A DNA stretch of 64,000 nucleotides. Origin: Leptolyngbya sp. O-77 (GTDB lineage Bacteria > Cyanobacteriota > Cyanobacteriia > Elainellales > Elainellaceae). A program made the position numbers and the translations under genes. Where the stretch lies: the NCBI RefSeq assembly GCF_001548395.1, contig NZ_AP017367.1:4377001-4441000 (forward strand), given 5' to 3'. The notes under the pieces are model-generated. The model was not told the origin of the DNA, did not search any database, and saw only the letters and a program-made list of their open reading frames with translations. Shown here one piece after another: positions 45,345-54,308 of the stretch; position 1 is the stretch's first letter, and each line of letters starts with the position of its first letter.

Positions 45345-48038
45345 GTGGATGTTTCTTCTGCACCATTTCAGCTTGACTTAGATCGAGTATTCCCATTTGA
45401 GCTGGATGCCTTTCAACGGGAAGCGATCGCCGCCCTGGATGCAGGAAAATCTGTGGTGGTTTGTGCGCCCACGGGTTCGGGCAAAACGCTGATTGGCGAA
45501 TATGCAATTATTCGGGCACTGGCGCAAAATGAGGAACTGGCGGCTCAAGGCAGTAGATCGTGCCCCCGTCGCGTGTTCTACACCACGCCGCTGAAGGCGC
45601 TATCCAACCAAAAATTGCGCGATTTTCGCGATCGCTTTGGCGAGCAAAACATTGGCCTGCTCACAGGCGACGTGTCGATTAACCGCGACGCGCCGATTTT
45701 GGTGATGACGACGGAAATTTTCCGAAACATGCTCTATGGCACGCCCATCGGCGAAGTAGGCACCTCGATGGAAGGCGTGGATGCCGTCGTGCTGGACGAG
45801 TGCCATTACATGAACGATCGCCAGCGAGGCACCGTCTGGGAAGAGTCCATCATCTACTGTCCCAAAGAGGTGCAGCTTGTGGCGCTGTCGGCCACCGTCG
45901 CCAACAGCGACCAACTCACCGACTGGATCGACCGAGTTCACGGCCCCACCGCGCTGATCTATTCCGACTTTCGCCCCGTGCCCCTGGAGTTTTACTTTGG
46001 GTCGCCCAAGGGTCTGTTTCCCCTGCTCAATGACGAAAAAACTGCCGTTAACCCCCGCTTCAAGAAAAAGCGCGGCAAACAGCCCAGGGTTCGGCAAGAG
46101 CCAACGAAGATTTCCTTTCTAGTCAGTCAGCTTCAGCAGCGCGACATGCTGCCTGCTATCTACTTCATCTTTAGCCGCCGGGGCTGCGACCAGGCAGTGC
46201 AGGAAATCGAAACCCTATCGCTGGTGAATGAAGCCGAAAAAGCCCAGCTAAAAGCTTTCATTGACCTGTTTCTGGAGCGCAACCCAGAGGCAGTCCGCGC
46301 CAGCCAGATCGAGCCGTTGTATCGGGGGATTGCGGCTCACCACGCGGGCATTCTGCCGGCCTGGAAGGTGTTGGTGGAGGAACTATTTCAGCAGGGACTG
46401 ATCAAGGTCGTGTTTGCCACTGAAACGCTGGCCGCTGGGATCAACATGCCTGCCCGCACCACGGTCATTTCCAGCCTGTCGAAGCGGACAGATCGGGGGC
46501 ATCGCCTGCTAACGGCCTCAGAATTTTTGCAGATGGCGGGGCGGGCCGGGCGGCGCGGCATGGACGACCGGGGCTATGTGGTGACGGTGCAAACGCCCTT
46601 TGAAGGGGCAACGGAGGCGGCGTACCTGGCGACGCAGGGCGCAGATCCGCTGGTGAGCCAGTTTACCCCTAGCTACGGCATGGTGCTGAATCTGCTGCAA
46701 ACGCACTCGGAGGAGGAGGCGCGGGATCTGATCGAGCGCAGCTTTGGGCAGTATCTGTCTACGCTGTATCTGCGGCCGCAGCAATTGGCGATCGCCGATC
46801 TGGAGGCCGAAGTCGAGCAGCAGCAGGCGCAAATCGCCCATGTCGATGCTGACATTCTCAACAGCTACGAAAAGCTGCACGACCGGATCAAAGAAGAGCG
46901 CCGCATTTTGAAATATCTCCAGCAGCAGGCGCAAGAGTTGCAAGTGAAAGACATGCACGCGGCGCTGCCGTTTGCGATTGCCGGAAGTATTCTCTCGCTC
47001 AAAGGAAAATACGTACCCGTTGCCAAGCCCTTGCCTGCGGTACTGGTGGCAAAGACGCAGGGCGGCGGGCAGTTGCCCTATTTTGTTTGCCTGGGGCAAG
47101 ACAACCGCTGGCGCGTGGTGACGGCAAACGACGTGGTGGGCCTTCATGCCGAGCTGCCCCGCATGGCGCAGGTGGATCATTTAACCGTGCCGCCAGAACT
47201 GCCGCCAAAGCCGGGGCAAGTCCGCTCTGGCTCAGAAGAATCGGCGGCGATCGCCCAGCAGATTCCCTCCATCCCCGCCCCGACCGAGCAGGCTCCCGAA
47301 GTTATAGAACAGCAGGCAAAAGTGCGGGAGCTAGACCTAGAGCTACAGCGACACCCGGCGCGTCAGTTTGGCAATCCGGGACAAATTTTGAAGCGGCGCA
47401 AGCAGGTCGAGCGGCTGTTGGAGGAGTTGGGCGATCGCCGCGCCAAGCTAGAGCGCCACACCCATCGCTACTGGCAGGAATTCGTCAATTTGATGGAAAT
47501 TTTGCGGCGGTTTGGCTGTCTGGATGGCGTGGTGCCAACGGAATTGGGACAGATCGCCGCCGCCATCCGGGGCGACAATGAACTCTGGCTGGGGCTGGCG
47601 ATGGCATCGGGCGAGCTAGACGATCTCGATCCTCATGAACTGGTGACGGTCTGTGCGGCGCTGACGACGGAGGTGTCTCGCCCAGATGTGTGGACGAGCT
47701 ATCAGGTGTCTGCTGGGGTAGAGTCGGCGCTGGAAGGACTCCGCAGCACGCGCCGCCAGCTCATCAAGCTCCAGCATCAGTATCAGGTGGCGCTGCCCGT
47801 GTGGATGGAGTATGACTTTATTCCGCTGGTAGAGCAGTGGGCGCTGGGGGTGGAATGGCCGGAACTGTGCGCCAATACGAGCCTGGATGAGGGGGATATT
47901 GTTCGGGTTCTGCGACGGACGCTGGATTTTATGTCGCAGATTCCTCATGTGCCGTATTTGCCGTCTACCTTAAGGGATAATGCTCGTCGGGCGATCGCCC
48001 TGATCGATCGCTTCCCGGTGAATGAAGGGATTGAGTAA
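45345..48038 (+). CDS. DExH-box RNA helicase, Ski2/Mtr4-like (ISE2-related)
   Basis: An 897-residue superfamily-2 helicase. Walker A APTGSGKT is at residues 41-48, VVLDECHYM (DExH) near 150, LSATVANS near 183, and motif VI QMAGRAGRRGMDDRG near 390-404. Beyond the helicase core come a winged-helix region, a coiled coil near residues 480-530 and a DSHCT C-terminal domain (ELDDLDPHELVTVCAALT...). Relatives in plant chloroplasts (ISE2) and cyanobacteria act in RNA processing and turnover. I use the GTG at 45345 (MDVSSAPFQL). No operon partner is apparent. Confidence 0.9.
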   Translation: MDVSSAPFQLDLDRVFPFELDAFQREAIAALDAGKSVVVCAPTGSGKTLIGEYAIIRALAQNEELAAQGSRSCPRRVFYTTPLKALSNQKLRDFRDRFGEQNIGLLTGDVSINRDAPILVMTTEIFRNMLYGTPIGEVGTSMEGVDAVVLDECHYMNDRQRGTVWEESIIYCPKEVQLVALSATVANSDQLTDWIDRVHGPTALIYSDFRPVPLEFYFGSPKGLFPLLNDEKTAVNPRFKKKRGKQPRVRQEPTKISFLVSQLQQRDMLPAIYFIFSRRGCDQAVQEIETLSLVNEAEKAQLKAFIDLFLERNPEAVRASQIEPLYRGIAAHHAGILPAWKVLVEELFQQGLIKVVFATETLAAGINMPARTTVISSLSKRTDRGHRLLTASEFLQMAGRAGRRGMDDRGYVVTVQTPFEGATEAAYLATQGADPLVSQFTPSYGMVLNLLQTHSEEEARDLIERSFGQYLSTLYLRPQQLAIADLEAEVEQQQAQIAHVDADILNSYEKLHDRIKEERRILKYLQQQAQELQVKDMHAALPFAIAGSILSLKGKYVPVAKPLPAVLVAKTQGGGQLPYFVCLGQDNRWRVVTANDVVGLHAELPRMAQVDHLTVPPELPPKPGQVRSGSEESAAIAQQIPSIPAPTEQAPEVIEQQAKVRELDLELQRHPARQFGNPGQILKRRKQVERLLEELGDRRAKLERHTHRYWQEFVNLMEILRRFGCLDGVVPTELGQIAAAIRGDNELWLGLAMASGELDDLDPHELVTVCAALTTEVSRPDVWTSYQVSAGVESALEGLRSTRRQLIKLQHQYQVALPVWMEYDFIPLVEQWALGVEWPELCANTSLDEGDIVRVLRRTLDFMSQIPHVPYLPSTLRDNARRAIALIDRFPVNEGIE

Positions 48039-48074
48039 GGGCACGACCCCTGATCCCTGACCTCTGCTCTGTAT

Positions 48075-48150
48075 CCGAGCCAACAGCCTTGGGGGATATC
48101 CCCCCAAACCCCCCTTTTGCAGGGGACGAAGCGTCCCCCACACCCCCTCC
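48075..48150 (+). repeat. GC-rich palindromic repeat, copy 1
   Basis: It begins with GAGCCAACAGCCTTGGGGG, continues with runs of C, then GGGGACGAAGCGTCCCC, which is a hairpin. An inverted relative lies at 48332-48410. Confidence 0.65.
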
Positions 48151-48331
48151 TAAGGGCGTGTCGGTGAGTGTCAGAGGTCGCTTTGCATTGCAGGAGTGGC
48201 GGGGGCGATCGCTCTCATTACCCAAAGCCCCTCCGTCGGCCCGCCACCTTGCCCCCCCCACCCGTCATATCCGCACCACCCGTCGCACCCAGCACAGCGA
48301 GAAGCTTAAACACCCACTGAGAAACGAGGTC

Positions 48332-48410
48332 GGAGGGGGTTTGGGGGACGAAGCGCGTCCCCCAAGCGGGGGTTTGGGGGGAAAGCTTCCCCCCAAGGCT
48401 GTCGGTTCGG
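48332..48410 (-). repeat. GC-rich palindromic repeat, copy 2 (inverted)
   Basis: The reverse complement of this segment matches copy 1 block by block: GACAGCCTTGGGGGG, AAACCCCC, GGGGGACG..CGTCCCCC and ACCCCCTCC. A third, partial copy, also inverted, is at 48421-48446 (GAGCCAACAGTCCTGGGGAA on the minus strand). Confidence 0.65.
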
Positions 48411-48934
48411 ACGAGACAATCTTTCCCCAGGACTGTTGGCTCAGACAAAGCTAATGCAAACTGTTACCGTCAGTGAATTTTTTTAACTGGGGATCATCGC
48501 CAGATTATGGCCAGGTTAATCTGAAGCTATGCAGTTGGGATCACTCATTAATCTTCATTGATCAAGGATTCCTGCCCGAACATATCTGCAAAGTGCCAAT
48601 GCGAAATGCCAGCAAAGTCTTTGGAGTAGGTTTAGTCAAAATGGGGCGATCGCCCTCGCGCTTCTCTACATAAGCGTGAGTCGTTTTATACCGCTTCTTG
48701 ATACCCGAAGTGCCGCTTGAAAAATCTGTGGGAACGGTTGATTCTTGACCCTCTCCAATTCAACTCATCGAGAGTTAATCGAGAGATTAATCAAGACTAA
48801 AGCGCTTCTGCTCTTAATAAAACGCCCGGCCCGTCGTCTCAAAACTTCTCAACCACATCGGCAGAAATCCTGTGTTCTCAACTGCTTGACCCCCGTAGGG
48901 GAGCATCAAGCTGAAACATCAGGAGGAATTTTCC

Positions 48935-50974
48935 ATGTCTGAAACTGTTGGCAAAAATGCGGAAAGCCGTACTAGAACTGTGGCGATCGTGGGGCCCTAT
49001 CTCAGTGGCAAAACGACGCTTCTCGAAAGTCTACTCTTTGTCACTGGAGCCATTTCCCGCAAGGGCAGTGTAAATGACAAAAACACGGTCGGGGATGCGT
49101 CACCCGAAGCCCGCGATCGCCAGATGACCGTTGAAATTAATGCCGCCAGCACTCAGCATGGCGGCATTTTATTTACCTTTCTCGACAGCCCCGGCTCGGT
49201 CGAATTCGCCCAGGAAACCTGCAACGCCCTGATCGGTGTCGATGCCGCCGTAGTGGTCTGCGAACCAGACCAGGCGCGAGTGCTGACGCTGGCTCCGCTG
49301 TTTCAATTCCTCGACGACTGGGAAATTCCCCACCTCGTTTTTATCAACAAGATGGATCGAGCCAACGACAGCTTTGCCGACATCCTGAACGCGCTAAAGC
49401 AAGTGTCGAGTCGTCCCTTGGTGCTGCATCAGTATCCCATCGGTCAGGGCGAACATTTGCAGGGTTTTATCGACTTGGTGACGGAGCAGGCGTATCACTA
49501 TCATCCCGGTGCGCCCGCAGACCCCGTGCCGCTGCCGGAGGAACTGCGCGATGCCGAACACGCCGCCCGCGTCGAAATGCTGGAAACGCTGGCAGATTTT
49601 GACGATCATCTGCTAGAAGAACTGCTGGAGGAAGTTGAGCCGCCTGAGGAAGAAATCCTCACCGACTTGAAGATGGAGCTGGGTGCAGACCTCATTGTGC
49701 CCGTGTTCATCGGCGTAGCCGAAAAAGACTTTGGCGTGCGCCCGCTGCTGGCGGCGCTCCAGCGGGAATGCCCCGAACCCAGCGTGATGGCGCAACATCG
49801 CGGCATCCCCGCAGGCGACGAGCCGCTGGCCCAGGTGCTAAAGACCTACTACACGCCCCAGGGCGGCAAGCTGTCGCTGGTGCGCGTGTGGCGCGGCACG
49901 CTGACCGATGGCATGACGCTCAACGGGGTGCGGATGGGCGGTATGTATCGTCTAATGGGGCAGCAGCAGCAAAGCGTGCAGCGGGCCGATGCGGGCTGCG
50001 TGGTGGCGCTGGCACGGATGGAAGGGGTGAAAACGGGAGAGACGCTAAGCACGAATGGCGTAGCCGCTGATGCATTGCCCAAAGCAGAGGCGATCGCCCC
50101 CGTCTACGCGCTTGCCCTCACTGCCGAAAACCGCAACGACGAAGTGAAGCTGAGCAGTGCCCTGACGAAACTGCTGGAAGAAGACCCGTCGCTCTATTGG
50201 GAGCAGCATGGCGACACGCGGGAAGTCATCCTCTGGGGCCAGGGCGACATTCACCTGAAGGTGGCCCTCGATCGCCTGCGCCGCAAGTACGGCCTGCCCA
50301 TGAGTACCCACCTGCCGCAAATTCCCTACAAAGAAACGATTCGCCGTGCTGGCAAGAATGTCCACGGCCGCTACAAGCACCAGACGGGCGGCCACGGTCA
50401 GTTTGGCGATGTGTATATCGACATCAAGCCGCTGCCCCGTGGCGAGGGCTTCCAGTTCAGCGAGAAGATTGTGGGCGGCGTGGTGCCCCGACAATACATT
50501 CCCGGCGTGGAAATTGGCGTGCGGGAATACCTGGCTCACGGGCCGCTGGGCTTTCCGGTGGTAGATGTGGCCGTCACGCTAACGAACGGCTCCTACCACA
50601 GCGTCGATAGCTCGGAGCAAGCGTTTAAGCAGGCGGCGCGGCTGGCGATGCAGGAGGGACTGCCCAAATGCGAACCGCAGTTGCTGGAACCCATTTTGGC
50701 GATCGCCATCTCGATTCCTGCTGAGTTTACCTCCAAGGTGCTGCGGCTGGTGAGCGGGCGGCGCGGTCAGGTACTCGGCTACGACGCGAAGGAAAACTGG
50801 CGCGGCTGGGATGAGGTATCGGCCTACCTGCCCCAGGCGGAAATGCACGACCTGATTGTGGAACTGCGATCGCTCACGATGGGGGTCGGCTTCTTCCGCT
50901 GGCAGTTCGACCACCTGCAAGAAGTGCCCGATAAAGTCGCAGAGCGCGTCCTCGCCCGCACAAACGGCGGCTAG
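48935..50974 (+). CDS. Elongation factor G-like protein (EF-G paralogue)
   Basis: A 679-residue translational GTPase of the EF-G family, clearly a divergent paralogue rather than the housekeeping EF-G. G1 GPYLSGKT (residues 20-27) differs from the usual GHVDAGKT, the switch region RQMTVE replaces RGITI, G3 is DSPG and G4 is NKMD. Domains II to V are present, with FRWQFDHLQEVP at the C-terminus. A strong AGGAGG lies 9 bp before ATG 48935. Such paralogues have no settled role. A shared bidirectional terminator separates it from leuS. Confidence 0.9.
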   Translation: MSETVGKNAESRTRTVAIVGPYLSGKTTLLESLLFVTGAISRKGSVNDKNTVGDASPEARDRQMTVEINAASTQHGGILFTFLDSPGSVEFAQETCNALIGVDAAVVVCEPDQARVLTLAPLFQFLDDWEIPHLVFINKMDRANDSFADILNALKQVSSRPLVLHQYPIGQGEHLQGFIDLVTEQAYHYHPGAPADPVPLPEELRDAEHAARVEMLETLADFDDHLLEELLEEVEPPEEEILTDLKMELGADLIVPVFIGVAEKDFGVRPLLAALQRECPEPSVMAQHRGIPAGDEPLAQVLKTYYTPQGGKLSLVRVWRGTLTDGMTLNGVRMGGMYRLMGQQQQSVQRADAGCVVALARMEGVKTGETLSTNGVAADALPKAEAIAPVYALALTAENRNDEVKLSSALTKLLEEDPSLYWEQHGDTREVILWGQGDIHLKVALDRLRRKYGLPMSTHLPQIPYKETIRRAGKNVHGRYKHQTGGHGQFGDVYIDIKPLPRGEGFQFSEKIVGGVVPRQYIPGVEIGVREYLAHGPLGFPVVDVAVTLTNGSYHSVDSSEQAFKQAARLAMQEGLPKCEPQLLEPILAIAISIPAEFTSKVLRLVSGRRGQVLGYDAKENWRGWDEVSAYLPQAEMHDLIVELRSLTMGVGFFRWQFDHLQEVPDKVAERVLARTNGG

Positions 50975-51003
50975 ATGGGTCGCCCGTGTTTCAGATCTTC
51001 CTG

Positions 51004-51030
51004 AATCCCCCTTTTAGGGGGGATTTTTTT
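51004..51030. terminator. Terminator between the EF-G-like gene and leuS
   Basis: AATCCCCC (51004-51011) and GGGGGGATT (51017-51025) form the stem with a TTTTA loop, followed by seven T on the plus strand. It sits between convergent stops at 50974 and 51035 and could serve both genes, although the leftward T-run is short. Confidence 0.8.
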
Positions 51031-51034
51031 GGGG

Positions 51035-53605
51035 TTATTGCACAACGAAGTTGACCAGCTTACCCGGCACCACAATTACCTTCTTGATCGTCTTGCCCTC
51101 GATATAGCGCTGCGCCAGTTCTGATTCCGTCGCCAGTTTCTCCAGCGTTTGGGCATCGGCTCCCGCAGGCACCTGAATCGTGCCCCTCGTCTTGCCCATA
51201 ATCTGGATGACCAGCGGGATCTCATCCACCACCAGCGCCTCTGGGTCGGCCACGGGCCAGCCGTGGTGATGCACCGAATCAGCATGTCCCAGCAGATGCC
51301 ACAGTTCCTCAGCAATGTGCGGCGCAAACGGAGCCAGCAGCGCCAGCAGCGTTTCGATGCCCTCCGCATAAACCGGAGACTCCTTGCAGGGAGCATCATT
51401 CAGCGCATTGCTCAGCTTCATTAGCTCCGACACTGCCGTATTAAACTGATAGTCGCCCTCCAGGTCTTCAGTGATTTCCTGAATTGCTGTATGAATCGCC
51501 CGCCGCAGGTCTTTTTCGGGCTTGGTCAGTTCCTCAGAACCTTGCGGCTTCGCCCCCGATGCCTGGAATTCCGCAACCAAGCGCCAGACGCGATTCAAAA
51601 AGCGGAACTGCCCTTCCACATCGGCATCGTCCCATTCCAGATCCTTCTCTGGTGGCGCTTTGAACAGAATGAACATGCGGGCGGTGTCTGCGCCGTATTT
51701 TTCCAGCACATCCTTCGGGTCGATGCCGTTGTATTTCGACTTCGACATTTTCTCGAAGACAACCTCCAGCTTGTCGCCCGTGGCAGGATCGCGGGGATCA
51801 GACAGGTCGGCAATATCTGCTGGAGCGATGTATTTGCCCGTGATTGGGTTCTTGTAGGCGGCCGCCTGCACCATGCCCTGCGTCAGCAGGCGCTTAAACG
51901 GCTCATCAAAATTGAGCAGGCCGCGATCGCGCAATACCTTGGTAAAGAACCGCGAATACAGCAGGTGCAAAATCGCGTGTTCAATGCCGCCGACATATTG
52001 ATCCACCGGCATCCAGTCGTTCGTCTTGGCCGGGTCAAAGGCGGCATTCTCGTTTCGCGCATCGGGATAGCGCAGGAAATACCACGACGAACAGATAAAC
52101 GTGTCCATCGTGTCGGTTTCGCGCTTCGCAGGCGTGCCGCAAGTCGGACAGGGCACATTCACCCAGTCCTCCAGCTTCGCCAGGGGCGACGGCCCCCGCC
52201 CCGAAAACTCCACCTGTTCTGGCAGCGTTACGGGAAGCTGGTCATCGGGAACGGGCACCGTGCCGCAACTTGGGCAATGCACCACCGGAATCGGGCAGCC
52301 CCAATAGCGCTGCCGCGAAATCAGCCAGTCGCGCAGGCGATAGTTGACCGTGCCCTTGCCTTTGCCGTTGGCTTCCAGCCATTTCACCGCCGCCTCTACG
52401 CTTTGCCCCGCGCCCTTGCCCACCGGGATGCCGTCCAGCGGGCCAGAATGAACCATCACACCCTCGCCCACATGGGCGACAGTCATCGTGTCGCCGTCCA
52501 GCGCCTCGCCCTCCGGCTGCACCACGACCTTCACCTTTAGCCCAAACTTACGGGCAAACTCAAAGTCGCGCTGGTCGTGGGCCGGAACGGCCATAATCGC
52601 GCCTGTGCCGTAGCCCATCAGCACATAGTCGGCAATCCAGACGGGAATTTTTTCGTCATTGACCGGATTAATGGCGTAGCTGCCTGTCCACACGCCCGTT
52701 TTCTCGCGATCTTCCGTCGTGCGATCGATTTCGCTCTTGCCCGCGGCGGCGGTTTTGTATGCCGCGACTTCGGCAGCCTGGGCCTCGGTCGTCAGCTTGT
52801 CCACCAGGGGATGCTCTGGCGACAGCACCATAAAGGTCGCCCCCCACAACGTATCGGGGCGCGTGGTGTAAACCGTCAGGTCGTCGCCCGCTTCGGTCTT
52901 GAACACAACCTCTGCACCCGTGGACTTGCCGATCCAGTTTTCTTGCATGAGGCGCACGCGCTCGGGCCAGCCATCGAGCTGGTTCAGGTCTTGCAGCAGT
53001 TGTTCGGCGTAGTCGGTGATTTTGAGAAACCACTGCTTTAACAAACGCCGCTCCACCTTTGCGCCCGATCGCCAGGATTTGCCCTCGCTATCGACCTGCT
53101 CATTGGCCAGCACGGTTTGGTCGATGGGGTCCCAATTCACCGCCGCCTCTTTTTGGTAGGCCAGCCCAGCCTCCAGAAATTGCAGAAAAATCCACTGCGT
53201 CCATTTGTAATAATCCGGCGAACAGGTGGTGACTTCGCGGCTCCAGTCGTAGGACAGGCCCAGCCGTTTCAACTGGGCCCGCATTTGGGCGATGTTTTGA
53301 TACGTCCATTTGGCAGGCGCAACGCCGCGATCGATCGCCGCATTTTCTGCTGGCAAGCCAAACGCATCCCAGCCCATCGGGTGCAGCACGCGATAGCCGC
53401 GCATCCGCTGCACGCGGGCGATCACGTCGGTAATGGTGTAGTTGCGGACGTGGCCCATGTGCAGGTTGCCCGACGGATAGGGAAACATGGACAGCGCGTA
53501 AAACTTGGGCTTGCTGGGGTCTTCCAGCGTTTGGTCTAGCCCTTGCGCGTCCCAGGCGGTTTGCCATTTTTCCTCAATCTCGGCGGGGTTGTATCGGGAC
53601 TCCAC
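51035..53605 (-). CDS. leuS: Leucyl-tRNA synthetase
   Basis: An 856-residue class Ia synthetase that charges tRNA-Leu. The HIGH-type motif is PYPSGNLHMGH near residue 42, KMSKS is intact in EKMSKSKYNGIDP near residue 620, and the large CP1 editing domain lies between them (WGATFMVLSPEHPLVDKL...). The zinc-type cysteines CPSCGTVPVPDD and CPTCGTPAKRETDTMDTF are present. Length is normal. No frameshift is seen. ATG 53605 begins MESRYNPAEIEEKWQ. Confidence 0.97.
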   Translation of the reverse strand: MESRYNPAEIEEKWQTAWDAQGLDQTLEDPSKPKFYALSMFPYPSGNLHMGHVRNYTITDVIARVQRMRGYRVLHPMGWDAFGLPAENAAIDRGVAPAKWTYQNIAQMRAQLKRLGLSYDWSREVTTCSPDYYKWTQWIFLQFLEAGLAYQKEAAVNWDPIDQTVLANEQVDSEGKSWRSGAKVERRLLKQWFLKITDYAEQLLQDLNQLDGWPERVRLMQENWIGKSTGAEVVFKTEAGDDLTVYTTRPDTLWGATFMVLSPEHPLVDKLTTEAQAAEVAAYKTAAAGKSEIDRTTEDREKTGVWTGSYAINPVNDEKIPVWIADYVLMGYGTGAIMAVPAHDQRDFEFARKFGLKVKVVVQPEGEALDGDTMTVAHVGEGVMVHSGPLDGIPVGKGAGQSVEAAVKWLEANGKGKGTVNYRLRDWLISRQRYWGCPIPVVHCPSCGTVPVPDDQLPVTLPEQVEFSGRGPSPLAKLEDWVNVPCPTCGTPAKRETDTMDTFICSSWYFLRYPDARNENAAFDPAKTNDWMPVDQYVGGIEHAILHLLYSRFFTKVLRDRGLLNFDEPFKRLLTQGMVQAAAYKNPITGKYIAPADIADLSDPRDPATGDKLEVVFEKMSKSKYNGIDPKDVLEKYGADTARMFILFKAPPEKDLEWDDADVEGQFRFLNRVWRLVAEFQASGAKPQGSEELTKPEKDLRRAIHTAIQEITEDLEGDYQFNTAVSELMKLSNALNDAPCKESPVYAEGIETLLALLAPFAPHIAEELWHLLGHADSVHHHGWPVADPEALVVDEIPLVIQIMGKTRGTIQVPAGADAQTLEKLATESELAQRYIEGKTIKKVIVVPGKLVNFVVQ

Positions 53606-53728
53606 GAACGCAACTCCTTTGCTTATGCGGCTGGATAACGGAAAGTATTCTCCATTTTAGGCCTTAAACGCAGCCTGGATCGGCGGAATTGAGGGGCCGT
53701 TATCTGGAGGGCGATCGCCGCCTTTCCC

Positions 53729-53773
53729 AGCGCTGCACAAACTAGCGCTGCACAAACTAGCGCTGCGCGAACT
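53729..53773. repeat. 15-bp tandem repeat (agcgctgcacaaact)
   Basis: Three units; the third is agcgctgcgcgaact. The array crosses the stop codon of the phosphatase gene (53757) and supplies its last codons. Confidence 0.8.
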
Positions 53774-54308
53774 GATGCACGAATTCCCGCTGTGCCGCCA
53801 CCGACAGCGCCCCCAACCGCACTGCTTGTACGGTGGCGATCGCCGCCTCCGCGTCATAGCCCAGCTTCACCAGGCAGGCCGCAGCCAGCGTGCCTGTGCG
53901 CCCGCTGCCACCCCGACAGTGAATCGCCACCGTTTCGCCCGCCGCCACCGCCGCCAGCACCCGCTCTACCAGCGCCGAAAACTCGTCCAGTGAGGTGGGC
54001 AGCGCCTCGTCTTCAATTGGCAAATTTTCCGTCACCATGCCCAGCGCCGCTGCATCCTCAAGCAGGGTAGGAATGCCCAGAAACTCGCGTTCTTCTGCAT
54101 CCAGCAGACACACCAGCCGATTTACGCCGTAATGCTCCTTTAGCCGCCGCAGGTCGGTCTGCAAGTCCCGCTGCCAGACTGCTTTGGCATCTTCGTCGCA
54201 GCGTCCAGGAGCAATCATCAAGCCGATCTGTCCAGGCTGCTGCAACTGTTCGGCAGTCAAAAAATCCACTTTGATCGGCAGCGATTTGGAGGTGTGGGTC
54301 GGCTTCAT
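53757..54308 (-). CDS. Dual-specificity/CDKN3-like protein phosphatase, last gene of the ars operon
   Basis: 183 residues. The phosphatase P-loop is HCRGGSGRTG near residues 129-138 (HCX5R). The general-acid loop is PIEDEALP near residue 98, as in dual-specificity and CDKN3-like tyrosine phosphatases. The start ATG overlaps the stop of acr3 (ATGA), so it is translationally coupled to the arsenite exporter. No ArsC is present in the operon. Fungal Acr2-type arsenate reductases also use an HCX5R loop, so this may be an arsenate reductase or a phosphatase for an arsenic-pathway product. That role is inference. Confidence 0.82.
   Translation of the reverse strand: MKPTHTSKSLPIKVDFLTAEQLQQPGQIGLMIAPGRCDEDAKAVWQRDLQTDLRRLKEHYGVNRLVCLLDAEEREFLGIPTLLEDAAALGMVTENLPIEDEALPTSLDEFSALVERVLAAVAAGETVAIHCRGGSGRTGTLAAACLVKLGYDAEAAIATVQAVRLGALSVAAQREFVHQFAQR

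Larger units (their letters stand above)
48039..48934. other. Intergenic region with inverted GC-rich repeats
   Basis: Non-coding as far as can be seen. The left half holds the repeat copies at 48075-48150, 48332-48410 and 48421-48446. The right half (48460-48900) is AT-richer and contains near-duplicate tcgagagttaatcgagagattaat near 48768-48792, probably in the leader of the EF-G-like gene. Confidence 0.5.

Noticed and set aside
48089..48454. 121-codon frame over the GC-rich repeats
   Set aside because: It is made of palindromic repeat units and proline/glycine runs; not a gene.
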